The position numbers and the translations under genes were made by a program. Source: Melioribacter sp. (GTDB taxonomy: Bacteria > Bacteroidota > Ignavibacteria > Ignavibacteriales > Melioribacteraceae). From it: a DNA stretch of 64,000 nucleotides. The notes beneath the pieces are model-generated. The model did no database searches, was not told where the DNA came from, and saw nothing but the letters and a program-made list of their open reading frames with translations. The stretch is from positions 1 to 64,000 of the forward strand of contig JAOACD010000015.1 in the NCBI GenBank assembly GCA_026417975.1, written 5' to 3'. Shown here one piece after another: positions 28,433-39,520 of this stretch. Each line of letters begins with the position of its first letter. Position 1 is the stretch's first letter.

Positions 28433-28440
28433 GTGATGAA

Positions 28441-29049
28441 ATGATAAAAAAATGCATTATTCTTTTGACATTAATAATTATAACTTTTTCCTGTAAAGGG
28501 AATGATAAAAAAGAAGCTGCAAAAAATTCGAAAGAAATTAATTTAGAAGAATTGATTACCTTAAAAAATAATGAAAAACTTTTTGCTATAATGGAAACAA
28601 GCATGGGAACAATTGAACTTGAGTTATTTCCAAAAGAAGCTCCTAAAACAGTTAAGAATTTTGTAGGGCTTTCTATTAACGGTTTTTATAATGGAGTAAT
28701 ATTTCATAGAGTTATTAAGGACTTTATGATACAGGGAGGAGATCCTACAGGAACTGGAAGAGGTGGTGCAAGTATTTATGGGGGACCATTTGAAGATGAG
28801 TTTTCTCCTTCATTAAGGCACGACTCGCCAGGCGTGCTTTCAATGGCTAATGCTGGACCAAATACAAATCAAAGTCAATTTTTTATTACAGTTGTACCAA
28901 CTCCATGGTTAGATTTAAAACACACTATTTTTGGAAAGGTTACTAAAGGAATGGAGATTGTTTATGCTATAAATTCGGTACCAACTGATCAAAGTGACAG
29001 GCCTATTCAAGATGTAATAATTAAAAAAGTAATCATTGAGAAGCGATAG
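28441..29049 (+). CDS. Cyclophilin-type peptidyl-prolyl isomerase, lipoprotein
   Basis: This 202-aa protein is a cyclophilin fold enzyme exported as a lipoprotein. The N terminus has a lysine-rich start, a hydrophobic core and a lipobox ending at Cys18 (TFSC), followed by a charged tether. The isomerase domain (about 48-202) has [30 protein letters not shown] in parts, including the active-site Arg (FHRV) and Phe/Met-Gln (FMIQGGD), then [12 protein letters not shown] and [11 protein letters not shown]. It most likely assists folding in the periplasm or at the outer membrane. It lies 8 bp after uppP. Confidence 0.93.
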   Translation: MIKKCIILLTLIIITFSCKGNDKKEAAKNSKEINLEELITLKNNEKLFAIMETSMGTIELELFPKEAPKTVKNFVGLSINGFYNGVIFHRVIKDFMIQGGDPTGTGRGGASIYGGPFEDEFSPSLRHDSPGVLSMANAGPNTNQSQFFITVVPTPWLDLKHTIFGKVTKGMEIVYAINSVPTDQSDRPIQDVIIKKVIIEKR

Positions 29050-29059
29050 TTTTAAAATT

Positions 29060-30517
29060 ATGAAACAATCTGAATTTTTTACTTCAAGATTGGGTTTAGT
29101 TTTGTCTGTGCTTGGGATTGCAGTAGGGACAGGAAATATTTGGAGGTTTTCTAGAGTTGTTGCCCAAAATGGAGGAGGTTCTTTTTTAATTCCCTGGGTT
29201 ATTTTTTTGATTGTTTGGTCTATACCTTTAATAATAGCAGAGTTTGCAATTGGGAAATTTTTAAGGAAAGCTCCCTTAGGTGCTATTTCAATAATGACAG
29301 GTAAAAGATTTGCTTGGATGGGGGCTTTTATTACTTTTGTTTCAATTGCAATAATGTTTTATTATTCAGTTATTACTGGATGGTGTTTGAAATATCTAAT
29401 AGCTTCATTAACAGGCGAATTGTTCAAAATAGAAAACAATATTTTATACTGGGAGAATTTTTCTTCTAGTTTTCAGCCTTTAATTTTTCATCTTATCGCA
29501 ATATTAATAAGTGCTTATGTAGTTTACAATGGAATAATAAATGGAATTGAAAAAGTAAGTAAGATATTGGTTTCTTCTCTGGTTGTTTTTTTATTTATTT
29601 TGTTTATAAGAGCAATAACATTGCCTAATGCAATTGTAGGACTAAAATACTTTTTTACTCCTAAAATTGAATATTTAACAGATATTAAAGTTTGGCTAAG
29701 TGCATTAACACAAAATGCTTGGGATACTGGTGCAGGTTGGGGCTTAATTCTTACATATGCTACTTATATGAAAAAACACGAAGATGTAACATTAAATGCA
29801 TCTCTAATTGGTTTTGGCAATAACTCTATTTCTTTACTTGCTGGTATGATAATATTTTCTACAGTTTTTGCATTAAGTTCAGATGATGCTATAAAATTAA
29901 TTACACAATCGGGACCGGCTAATACTGGTTTAACTTTTATAGTTTTACCAACATTATTTTCAAGGATGTTTGAATCGTTTTTATTAAATGTAATTTTTGC
30001 TTCTCTTTTTTTCCTATCGTTATTTTTTGCCGCACTTACATCTTTATTATCAATGGTAGAGTTAGCTGTTAAAACACTAATTGATTTTGGAATTAAAAGG
30101 CCAAAAGCAACTGTTTATATTGCAATAATAGGATTTGTTATGGGGATTCCATCAGCTCTCAATTTAGATTTTCTGATTAATCAAGATTGGGTATGGGGAA
30201 TTGGTCTTATTTTGAGTGGTGCATTTATCTCTTTTGCAGTAAACAAATTCAATGTAGAACTTTTTAGAAAACAACTAATAAATGAGCAGTCAAGTAGTTT
30301 TAAAGTTGGTAAATGGTATAATTTTATTATGAAATATTTTGTACCTTTTTTAGCAATCTTTTTATTAATATGGTGGTTAATTTCATCAACAACTTGGGAT
30401 AAAAATTGGTGGAATCCTTTCCATAGAGAAAATATTGGAACGTGCATATTTCAATGGGGAACAATAATCTTAATTTTTTCTATTTTTAGCAAAAAATTAT
30501 CATTTATTGGTAAATGA
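29060..30517 (+). CDS. Neurotransmitter:sodium symporter (NSS/SNF family), large subunit
   Basis: This LeuT-fold Na+-coupled amino-acid transporter has 485 aa and about 11-12 membrane helices. TM1 carries the unwound Na/substrate site GIAVGTGNIWRFSRVVAQNGGGSF (with GNIWRF). TM3 carries a YYSVITGWCL segment, and TM6 carries SALTQNAWDTGAGWG. TM8 has the FFAALTSLLSMVE Na-site motif. ATG 29060 is chosen over an in-frame TTG at 29036 that lies inside the upstream gene. The next gene encodes a tiny MetS-like membrane protein overlapping the stop by ATGA, suggesting a two-part MetPS-type system that takes up methionine or alanine in Corynebacterium; the substrate here is not proved. Confidence 0.93.
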   Translation: MKQSEFFTSRLGLVLSVLGIAVGTGNIWRFSRVVAQNGGGSFLIPWVIFLIVWSIPLIIAEFAIGKFLRKAPLGAISIMTGKRFAWMGAFITFVSIAIMFYYSVITGWCLKYLIASLTGELFKIENNILYWENFSSSFQPLIFHLIAILISAYVVYNGIINGIEKVSKILVSSLVVFLFILFIRAITLPNAIVGLKYFFTPKIEYLTDIKVWLSALTQNAWDTGAGWGLILTYATYMKKHEDVTLNASLIGFGNNSISLLAGMIIFSTVFALSSDDAIKLITQSGPANTGLTFIVLPTLFSRMFESFLLNVIFASLFFLSLFFAALTSLLSMVELAVKTLIDFGIKRPKATVYIAIIGFVMGIPSALNLDFLINQDWVWGIGLILSGAFISFAVNKFNVELFRKQLINEQSSSFKVGKWYNFIMKYFVPFLAIFLLIWWLISSTTWDKNWWNPFHRENIGTCIFQWGTIILIFSIFSKKLSFIGK

Positions 30518-30654
30518 ATTTTTATACAATTTTGACATCAATAATTATTATATCAATTGTTTGGGGTGGGTTAATTTTTTTTGTAATAAAGGCAATGACA
30601 TTAAAAAATAATCTGGAAGATGATGGTAAAAAAACAAATACCAACAATAAATAA
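30514..30654 (+). CDS. MetS-like small subunit of the NSS transporter (46 aa)
   Basis: This very short gene encodes 46 aa: a single hydrophobic helix (residues about 4-27) with a Trp-Gly-Gly motif (SIVWGGLIFFVIKAM) followed by a polar Lys/Asn tail. The layout matches the MetS family of NSS small subunits, which typically are 35-60 aa with a WGG motif and are needed by MetP for methionine/alanine uptake in Corynebacterium glutamicum. Its ATG overlaps the stop of the large subunit (ATGA), a sign of coupled translation. Its 3' end overlaps holA by 35 bp. Identification rests on size, motif and position. Confidence 0.75.
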   Translation: MNFYTILTSIIIISIVWGGLIFFVIKAMTLKNNLEDDGKKTNTNNK

Positions 30655-31633
30655 TTTATTTGATACTCTTTCAAATGGGAAATTTTTGCCTGTATATTTT
30701 ATATGTGGAGAAGATAGTTACAATATAGATTTTGCAGTTGAACAAATTATCAAAAAAGCGAAGCCTGTTATCCAATCTGATTTTGACATTGAAATAATAG
30801 ATGCTGACAAAGGCCAAGATTTTAACCAAATTATTGATATTGCTTATGCTTATCCTTTTGGAGGTAGTAAAAAATTAATTATTGTTAAAAACTTTGAAAA
30901 GATTAATGATAAAAAATTATTAGTTAATTACTTAAATTCTCCAGCAGATTTTACTATTCTTGTTCTTATTAGCAAAAATAAGATAAACGATTTTTCAAAA
31001 GAGCCATATGCAACCTTAATTGAAAAAAACTTTTTGTACGAAGCGAAAAAAGAAACAGGTGAAGAACTAATTAATTGGCTAAATTTTAGAGCAAAAGAGT
31101 ATAAACTAAATATCTCGAAAGAAAATCTTTATAATATAATAGAAATAGTAGGCGAAGATAAAAGTTTACTAGAAAGTCAACTAAAAAAAATTTCTGATTA
31201 TACTTTGGGTAAGAAAGAAATTACTATTGAGGAGATAAAAAATATTTTATCTACTACAAAACAATATTCTGTTTTTGATTTAATTGATTCACTTGGTAAA
31301 GGGGATAAAATAAAATCCATAGAAATAGGAATTAATTTATTAGATGGAGGGGAAGAAATAGTTGTAATATTGAACATGATAGCAAAATTTATACTAACAG
31401 TTTCACAGATATTGGAATTGACAAAAATGAATATTAGTGATAATGAAGGAGCTCGTAAATTGCAAGTAAGTTGGTATTATTATACTAATTGTAAGAAAGC
31501 TAAATATTTTTTTTCTGATGAAAGGCTTTTAAACGCTTCAAGAGCATTACTTGAAGCCGATACCGCTGTTAAAACTACTACTGAAGATCCTAAAAATATT
31601 TTAATTATGCTTATAACACGAATTTTAACATAA
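30620..31633 (+). CDS. holA: DNA polymerase III delta subunit
   Basis: This clamp-loader subunit opens the beta sliding clamp. The 337-aa protein has the family's N-terminal AAA-like domain: FLPVYFICGEDSYNIDFAVEQI-type start, then FEIIDADKGQDFNQIIDIAYAYPFGGSKKLIIVKN, then TILVLISKN. A central domain with IEIVGEDKSLLESQLKKIS and a C-terminal collar domain (about 210-337, YSVFDLIDSLGKGDKIKSIEIGINLL and WYYYTNCKKAKYFFSDERLLNASRALLEAD in parts) follow. Sequence conservation in this family is low, but the layout is convincing. The start at 30620 (or ATG 30623) overlaps the small transporter gene. Confidence 0.88.
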   Translation: MMVKKQIPTINNLFDTLSNGKFLPVYFICGEDSYNIDFAVEQIIKKAKPVIQSDFDIEIIDADKGQDFNQIIDIAYAYPFGGSKKLIIVKNFEKINDKKLLVNYLNSPADFTILVLISKNKINDFSKEPYATLIEKNFLYEAKKETGEELINWLNFRAKEYKLNISKENLYNIIEIVGEDKSLLESQLKKISDYTLGKKEITIEEIKNILSTTKQYSVFDLIDSLGKGDKIKSIEIGINLLDGGEEIVVILNMIAKFILTVSQILELTKMNISDNEGARKLQVSWYYYTNCKKAKYFFSDERLLNASRALLEADTAVKTTTEDPKNILIMLITRILT

Positions 31634-31717
31634 AATTAAACATATTGAAAAATTTTTTGTTAATCACTAAAATTAGAAGCCTAATTTTGAAACAATCTTA
31701 ATTTTGGATAGGTATAA

Positions 31718-32308
31718 TTGTCACATAATCAAAATTTAACTGAATTATCGGACGAAGAACTAATAAAAAGGTTTCAAGAAACAGATGACCTTGAAGCTTA
31801 TGAAATATTAGTTCGTCGTTATAAAGACCCTTTGATGAATTATGTTTATAGATTTGTTGGGGATCGTGATGTTTGTACTGATATTGTACAGGATACAATG
31901 ATAAAATTTTATCTTAATAAGGACTCGTATAAAGAGTTTGCTAAGTTTTCTACATGGATTTATACTATAGCAGGTAACTTAGCTAAAAACGAATTAAAAA
32001 GAAGGAAAAGAAGAAATATTCTTTCCCTTTCCCCAACTGAAGATGAAAAACAAATTCAAGTTGAAGATAAATCAATTGTAGCTCCAGACAGAGCTGCAGA
32101 TAGTAATATCAAGAACGATATGATTCAAAAAGCTCTTATGAAAATAAAACCAGTTTACAGAGAAATGGTAATTCTTAGAGATATACAAGGACTTTCTTAC
32201 GAGGAGATTGCTGAGATAAAAAAAGTATCTTTAGGAACAGTAAAATCTAGAATTAACAGAGGTCGAACACAATTACAAAAGTTATTAAAAAATATATATA
32301 AAGAGTAG
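31718..32308 (+). CDS. RNA polymerase sigma factor, ECF (sigma-70) family
   Basis: This 196-aa sigma factor has region 2 (about 25-95: YEILVRRYKDPLMNYVYRF, then CTDIVQDTMIKFYLN, FSTWIYTIAGNLAKNELKRRKR) and region 4 (about 130-190: PVYREMVILRDIQGLSYEEIAEIKKVSLGTVKSRINRGRTQL), joined by a short acidic linker. Regions 1 and 3 are absent, as in ECF factors. No ATG precedes; TTG 31718 is the only sensible start. The next gene, 4 bp on, encodes a one-pass membrane protein that is a likely anti-sigma. It probably responds to envelope stress, an inference from the pairing. Confidence 0.92.
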   Translation: MSHNQNLTELSDEELIKRFQETDDLEAYEILVRRYKDPLMNYVYRFVGDRDVCTDIVQDTMIKFYLNKDSYKEFAKFSTWIYTIAGNLAKNELKRRKRRNILSLSPTEDEKQIQVEDKSIVAPDRAADSNIKNDMIQKALMKIKPVYREMVILRDIQGLSYEEIAEIKKVSLGTVKSRINRGRTQLQKLLKNIYKE

Positions 32309-32312
32309 GCCT

Positions 32313-32987
32313 ATGAGAATGTACAGTTACAGTGATGACGAAGAAAAATTTTCTAAACTTTTGGCAGACTTAAAAGAACTACCCAAAATAAAAGCCGAAG
32401 AAAATTTTGAATACAATCTTATGATTCGTATTCAAAATAGAAACTTCGGCAATCTATTGGAGGACTCAAAACCGCAATATAACATAATAAAATTTGCAGT
32501 ACCAACAACTCTCATTGCATTTTTGATCTTATTCATAATTTTTGTTCAAAGAAACAATGAAGACATAGAAAATCCTCTAATGTCAGACCCTCCAAAAATC
32601 TTAGAAAATAGAATTGCTGATAATTACGGTGCTAATTTATCAAGTACCGATCAATTACCACCTAAGCCAATACAAGAAAAGAGCAAAAAAGGCTCACTAA
32701 AAAATGAATTTAAAGGAGTAAATGAAATTTCAAGCAATTCAGAGCTTAAATATCCTTTGAACAGAAATCGCTCAGTGTCTTTAGATGATTATATTTCAGG
32801 TGGTATACCCAGAAACAATAATTTAGAAAGAGGAAGTATTGTAAAAGGTGGTCAGGAAGATTTTGATTTTGAAGGATTTTTGATCCCACAGCCACTAGAT
32901 TATAATTCACTTCAAAAATATAAAAGAATGATAGATTCAATTAAGAGAGTAGAAGTAAAGAGAGATTCTCTAAGAAGGTTCAGGTAA
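32313..32987 (+). CDS. Putative membrane anti-sigma factor
   Basis: This 224-aa protein has a cytoplasmic N-terminal part (1-60) rich in charged residues (ADLKELPKIKAEENFEYNLMIRIQ in parts) and one transmembrane segment (about 62-83). A polar Ser/Asn/Pro-rich extracytoplasmic region ends in a basic tail. I see no zinc-binding HxxxCxxC motif of the ZAS type. The position 4 bp after an ECF sigma gene and the membrane topology are the evidence for an anti-sigma role. The FEYNLMIRI stretch resembles the helix before the membrane in Bacteroidota anti-sigma proteins. It could be an unrelated membrane protein. Confidence 0.55.
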   Translation: MRMYSYSDDEEKFSKLLADLKELPKIKAEENFEYNLMIRIQNRNFGNLLEDSKPQYNIIKFAVPTTLIAFLILFIIFVQRNNEDIENPLMSDPPKILENRIADNYGANLSSTDQLPPKPIQEKSKKGSLKNEFKGVNEISSNSELKYPLNRNRSVSLDDYISGGIPRNNNLERGSIVKGGQEDFDFEGFLIPQPLDYNSLQKYKRMIDSIKRVEVKRDSLRRFR

Positions 32988-33061
32988 TTTATTATACTAA
33001 TTTGTTTTTTTAGACATTCATAGTTAATTTTGTAGATAAAAATTTTAAGGAAAGCGTAAAA

Positions 33062-33268
33062 ATGAAAAAAGGTCTTCATCCTGCTTATGGAAGATGTGAA
33101 GTAACATGTGTGTGTGGCAATACTTTTGTTACACGCTCAACTGTAAGTAGCATTAAACTTGAAATATGTTCTCAATGCCATCCATTCTTTACTGGTAAAC
33201 AAAAAATTGTTGATACAACCGGTAGAGTAGAGAAATTTAAGAAAAAATATGGATTGAAAGAAGTATAA
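33062..33268 (+). CDS. rpmE: 50S ribosomal protein L31 (zinc type)
   Basis: This 68-aa ribosomal protein bridges the subunits at B1b. It starts [10 protein letters not shown], carries the zinc-binding cysteines in TCVCGN and [13 protein letters not shown], and ends VEKFKKKYG, all typical of the Cys-containing L31 form. This form serves as a zinc store in zinc-replete cells. An AAGGAAAG site precedes the ATG. A strong palindromic terminator follows, so this is likely the end of a transcript. It is the only ribosomal-protein gene in this part of the window. Confidence 0.96.
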   Translation: MKKGLHPAYGRCEVTCVCGNTFVTRSTVSSIKLEICSQCHPFFTGKQKIVDTTGRVEKFKKKYGLKEV

Positions 33269-33291
33269 TTTTTAATTAAAATTTTTTGTAT

Positions 33292-33320
33292 GGGCTGTAA
33301 ATTTACAGCCCTTTATTATT
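33292..33320 (+). terminator. Intrinsic terminator after rpmE
   Basis: GGGCTGTAAA (33292-33301) pairs perfectly with TTTACAGCCC (33302-33311), followed by a T-rich tract (TTTATTATTTT). It is the strongest terminator-like hairpin in the plus-strand gene run. Confidence 0.75.
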
Positions 33321-33351
33321 TTAAACCTGCCAAATAAAAATCATCTTGCTT

Positions 33352-34725
33352 ATGAGTCAACTATCTTCTATGGAATTACTAGGAAGTAATTTGTATCAAG
33401 GAGTAAGAGGACACGCAGTTAAGATTCTTAATAGAGTTGATAGAACTGATGCATACCTCGATAAGCTCTTAGAAATAGAGCTTAAAAATTCTACTTTAAC
33501 TGGTGTGGATAAATCCCTTTTGTTTGAAATTGTTCATGGTGTTATGAGATGGATGGGTAGACTAGATTGGATTTTAAATGGATTTTATAAAGGGCAATTC
33601 TCAAAGTGCATACCAAATGTAAAAAATGCTTTAAGAGTTGCACTTTATCAAATATTATTTTTAGATAAAATTCCTGACTATGCAGCAGTAAACGAGGCAG
33701 TTGAATTTGTAAAGAAATTACAAGGTCAGAAATATGCTGATCTTGCAAATGCAGTTTTAAGAAATATTATTAGAAATAAAGAATCAATTAGATATCCAAA
33801 TCCTGATGAAGATATAATTAGCTTTTTAAGTGCATACTATTCTCATCCTGCATGGATGGTTAAAAGGTGGGTTGCTAGATTTGGCAAAGAAGAAACTGAA
33901 AGGTTATTAATAGCTAATAATAGTAAACCAGTTCTTGCTTTAAGAGTAAACAATTTGGTTACTAATAAGGAAGAATTAAAATCTCTTTTAGACTCTGTTG
34001 AATTAAAATATACTGATAGTAAAATATTGCCTGAATTTATTAGACTTAATAATTTAACAAACATTACAGACTGGGAATATTTCCAAAAAGGATATTTTTC
34101 TGTGCAGGATGAAAGTACTGGATTACCGGTAAAGTTATTAGAAGTTTTTCCTGGAATGAGAGTTTTAGATATGTGTGCTGCACCAGGTGGTAAAACTGCT
34201 TTTATAGCGGATGAAATGAATAATCAAGGCGAAATAATTGCACTAGATAGATTTGAAAGCAGACTTAAAATACTTGAAAAAAATTTAATTAGATTAAAAG
34301 TTACAAATGTTAAAACAGTTCCAATTGATGCTTTAGAGTACAATGATGAAATTGGATTCGATAGAATATTGTTAGATGCCCCTTGTTCTGGACTTGGAAC
34401 TTTAACAAAAAAACCTGACATAAAGTGGAAAAAAGATTTGGGAGATATTAGAAAAATTACTAATATTCAATACAATTTATTAAAAAAGGCGGCTACTTTA
34501 GTTAAAAAAGATGGAATAATTGTTTATAGTACATGTACGATGGAACCTGAAGAAAATATAGATATCATTAAAAAATTTCTTTCAGAACATGAAAATTTTG
34601 AGTTAATAGATGCATCTGAATCTTTTCCAAAAGAATTAGTTGATGAAAATGGTTGTATTCAAACATTACCCCATATTCATGGTGTAGATGGTTCCTTTGC
34701 TGCAAAACTAATACGAAGAAATTAA
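33352..34725 (+). CDS. rsmB: 16S rRNA (cytosine-967-C5)-methyltransferase RsmB
   Basis: The 457-aa enzyme methylates 16S rRNA near the P site. The N-terminal NusB-like RNA-binding domain (about 15-155: YLDKLLEIELKNS, LLFEIVHGVMRWMGRLDWIL) precedes the Rossmann-fold methyltransferase domain with the SAM motif MCAAPGGKT. Two catalytic cysteines are present, in DAPCSGLGT and YSTCTMEPEEN. The length matches E. coli RsmB. The start is uncertain: ATG 33352 is preferred over TTG 33346, but ATG 33370 is possible too. It begins a new transcription unit after the rpmE terminator. Confidence 0.93.
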   Translation: MSQLSSMELLGSNLYQGVRGHAVKILNRVDRTDAYLDKLLEIELKNSTLTGVDKSLLFEIVHGVMRWMGRLDWILNGFYKGQFSKCIPNVKNALRVALYQILFLDKIPDYAAVNEAVEFVKKLQGQKYADLANAVLRNIIRNKESIRYPNPDEDIISFLSAYYSHPAWMVKRWVARFGKEETERLLIANNSKPVLALRVNNLVTNKEELKSLLDSVELKYTDSKILPEFIRLNNLTNITDWEYFQKGYFSVQDESTGLPVKLLEVFPGMRVLDMCAAPGGKTAFIADEMNNQGEIIALDRFESRLKILEKNLIRLKVTNVKTVPIDALEYNDEIGFDRILLDAPCSGLGTLTKKPDIKWKKDLGDIRKITNIQYNLLKKAATLVKKDGIIVYSTCTMEPEENIDIIKKFLSEHENFELIDASESFPKELVDENGCIQTLPHIHGVDGSFAAKLIRRN

Positions 34726-34742
34726 TATAGAGAATTATTTAA

Positions 34743-37626
<2,884 letters not shown>

Positions 37627-37629
37627 CAT

Positions 37630-38160
37630 ATGTTTGAAAATATTAAACGAAGGCTTGCTCATTATCTTTTGTCTAAAAAATATTTAAGTAAAAATGGGAA
37701 ACATTTGCAATTCAACAAAATTATTTCAAATTCAAGAAGTTTTTTAATTATTTTACCCGAAGAAATTAATGAATTAAATAGTTCTTTGGATTTGGTAAAA
37801 TACTTGTTAATTCATAAAAAGAGTATTACTATCTTTATGAATGAAAAAAATTATAATTCTTTTCCAGCAAAGGATAAATTTAATTTTATAACTTATGGGA
37901 TAAATGATATTACAAAATTGAATCTTCCGTCAAAAAATTTAGTTAATAAACTAAGAGGGAAAAATTATGACATTGTGATAGATTTAAACAGAAAAGAAAA
38001 TACATTTTTTAGTGCTGTGGCCAATATTGTAGGTTCAAATGTGAGAATTAGTTTTAAAAAAGATTTTTCTGAAAGTTACTATAATTTGTTGTTCAAAAAT
38101 AATAGTCCAGAAGCTGAACTTGCTTTTAGGAACTTTTTAGAAGTAGTAAGAATGTTTTGA
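37630..38160 (+). CDS. Uncharacterised 176-aa protein (GT9-half or DUF6913-like)
   Basis: I do not recognise this protein with certainty. It is 176 aa, basic, with no signal or membrane segment. It alternates beta/alpha elements: SRSFLIILPEEINELNSSLDL, KSITIFMNEKNYNSF, KNYDIVIDLNRKENTFFSAVANIVGSNVRISF (in parts). The last pattern (DIVIDL followed by a helix and GSxxRIxF) resembles the N-terminal half of glycosyltransferase family 9 heptosyltransferases, or the small DUF6913 proteins of Bacteroidota. The catalytic C-terminal half of GT9 is missing. It follows ligA by 3 bp. Whether it is a stand-alone domain or a remnant is open. Confidence 0.6.
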   Translation: MFENIKRRLAHYLLSKKYLSKNGKHLQFNKIISNSRSFLIILPEEINELNSSLDLVKYLLIHKKSITIFMNEKNYNSFPAKDKFNFITYGINDITKLNLPSKNLVNKLRGKNYDIVIDLNRKENTFFSAVANIVGSNVRISFKKDFSESYYNLLFKNNSPEAELAFRNFLEVVRMF

Positions 38161-38227
38161 TTAAGTCCTTTTGATTGTTAAAATGAATTAGTAGATTGTA
38201 GTTATAAATAATAAATGTAGCTAGAAT

Positions 38228-38602
38228 ATGAGTAACAATATTAATTATGAACTTAAGAAAATAGGTAATACAGCAATATTCAAGTTAAACGAGAAACGTT
38301 TTGATTCTTCTATTGCTGGATTTGTCAAAGGAGAATTTACTATTCTTCTACATTCTGAAGAAATAAAAAAAATGATTATTGATCTTTCAGAAGTTGACTA
38401 TTGTGATAGTTCAGGTTTAAGTGCAATATTGTTAGCTTATAGGATTCTTCAAGCTAATGATGGTTTAATTCGTATTGCTAATCCTACAAAAAATGTAAGG
38501 ACTCTAATAGAAATTTCTCAACTTGATAGGGTCTTGAAAATATGTAATTCTGTTGACGAAGCTTTAAAAGACTTAGATGATGTTTCCAATTTATCAACTT
38601 AA
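38228..38602 (+). CDS. STAS-domain protein (anti-sigma factor antagonist-like)
   Basis: The 124-aa protein is a single STAS domain. The core IIDLSEVDYCDSSGLSAILLAYR contains the DSSG motif at 60-63 whose serine is phosphorylated in SpoIIAA/RsbV-type antagonists. In partner-switching systems an anti-sigma kinase phosphorylates it and a phosphatase reactivates it. No kinase, phosphatase or sigma gene is adjacent, so the partner is elsewhere. It stands between the unknown 176-aa protein and the HAD phosphatase, with gaps of about 67 bp on each side. Confidence 0.88.
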   Translation: MSNNINYELKKIGNTAIFKLNEKRFDSSIAGFVKGEFTILLHSEEIKKMIIDLSEVDYCDSSGLSAILLAYRILQANDGLIRIANPTKNVRTLIEISQLDRVLKICNSVDEALKDLDDVSNLST

Positions 38603-38668
38603 ACTGTATAGCTTCCGCATAATTCTCAATCTTTTTATACCATATAATTTTTTTTATTGCTTTTTGGT

Positions 38669-39520
38669 ATGAAGAATAAAACCAAGGAAATTTTTAGGAA
38701 AATTAAGCTGGTGCTTTTTGACCTTGATGGGACACTAGTAGACGATAAAAGTAACCTTCGAGAAGATACTATTTTTTTAATAAAGACATTAAAAGAAAAA
38801 GGGGTTAAATTTTCAATAGCATCAGGTAGAATATTCTATTCATTTCAAAATTATGTTTACGATTTAGAAATCGATGTTCCAGTTATTGCACTTGATGGAG
38901 CTTATATTATTAATCCTGTAAATGAAGAATTAATTAGTTCATCCTTCTTAAATCATAAACATGTCAAACGTGCATTGAAGTTAGCAGAAAAATACTTTTT
39001 GAATGTCGCACTTTGTGGCAAAGAAGCAATTTATTGTACAAAAGAGAATGAAACAGTAAAATATTTTATTAATAAATACGGTGCTGATTATAAATTAGTA
39101 AGTTCATATGAGCCTTATTTTTTTGCTACTTATGAGATTATTTTAAGCTCCGCTTCAGGTGAACAACTTCAAAAAGCTTTGAAAAAGATGGTTTTTCCAT
39201 ATACCTTTGGAGTATATACTTCATTTTATAAATCCAGTAGTAGTGAACAAAATTACATAGCAGAAATAAGAAAAATGGGTGTAGATAAAGGTAAAGCATT
39301 TTGCAAACTTTGCAAGTATTTAGGAATAAAAGTAAATAATACAGCAGTTGTAGGTGATTGGTATAATGACATTTCACTTTTTCATACAAATGCATATAAA
39401 GTAGCAATGACAAATGCAGTACCTGAAATTAAAGCATTAGCAGACATGATTACTCAAAAAGATAATAATGAATTTGGTATTAATGAATTCTTACAAAAAT
39501 TATTAGAAGCAAAAGAATAA
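38669..39520 (+). CDS. HAD-superfamily hydrolase, Cof type
   Basis: This 283-aa phosphatase of the Cof/YbiV group (HAD class IIB cap) has motif I VLFDLDGTLVDD (nucleophile and acid Asp pair), motif II SIASGR, motif III with the Lys of GVDKGKAF, and motif IV VGDWYNDISLF. The cap lies between motifs II and III. Members dephosphorylate small sugar phosphates or flavin/PLP cofactors; the substrate cannot be told from sequence. ATG 38669 is used rather than the in-frame TTG 38657. The stop is directly followed by the next start codon, suggesting co-translation with the HD-domain gene. Confidence 0.88.
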   Translation: MKNKTKEIFRKIKLVLFDLDGTLVDDKSNLREDTIFLIKTLKEKGVKFSIASGRIFYSFQNYVYDLEIDVPVIALDGAYIINPVNEELISSSFLNHKHVKRALKLAEKYFLNVALCGKEAIYCTKENETVKYFINKYGADYKLVSSYEPYFFATYEIILSSASGEQLQKALKKMVFPYTFGVYTSFYKSSSSEQNYIAEIRKMGVDKGKAFCKLCKYLGIKVNNTAVVGDWYNDISLFHTNAYKVAMTNAVPEIKALADMITQKDNNEFGINEFLQKLLEAKE

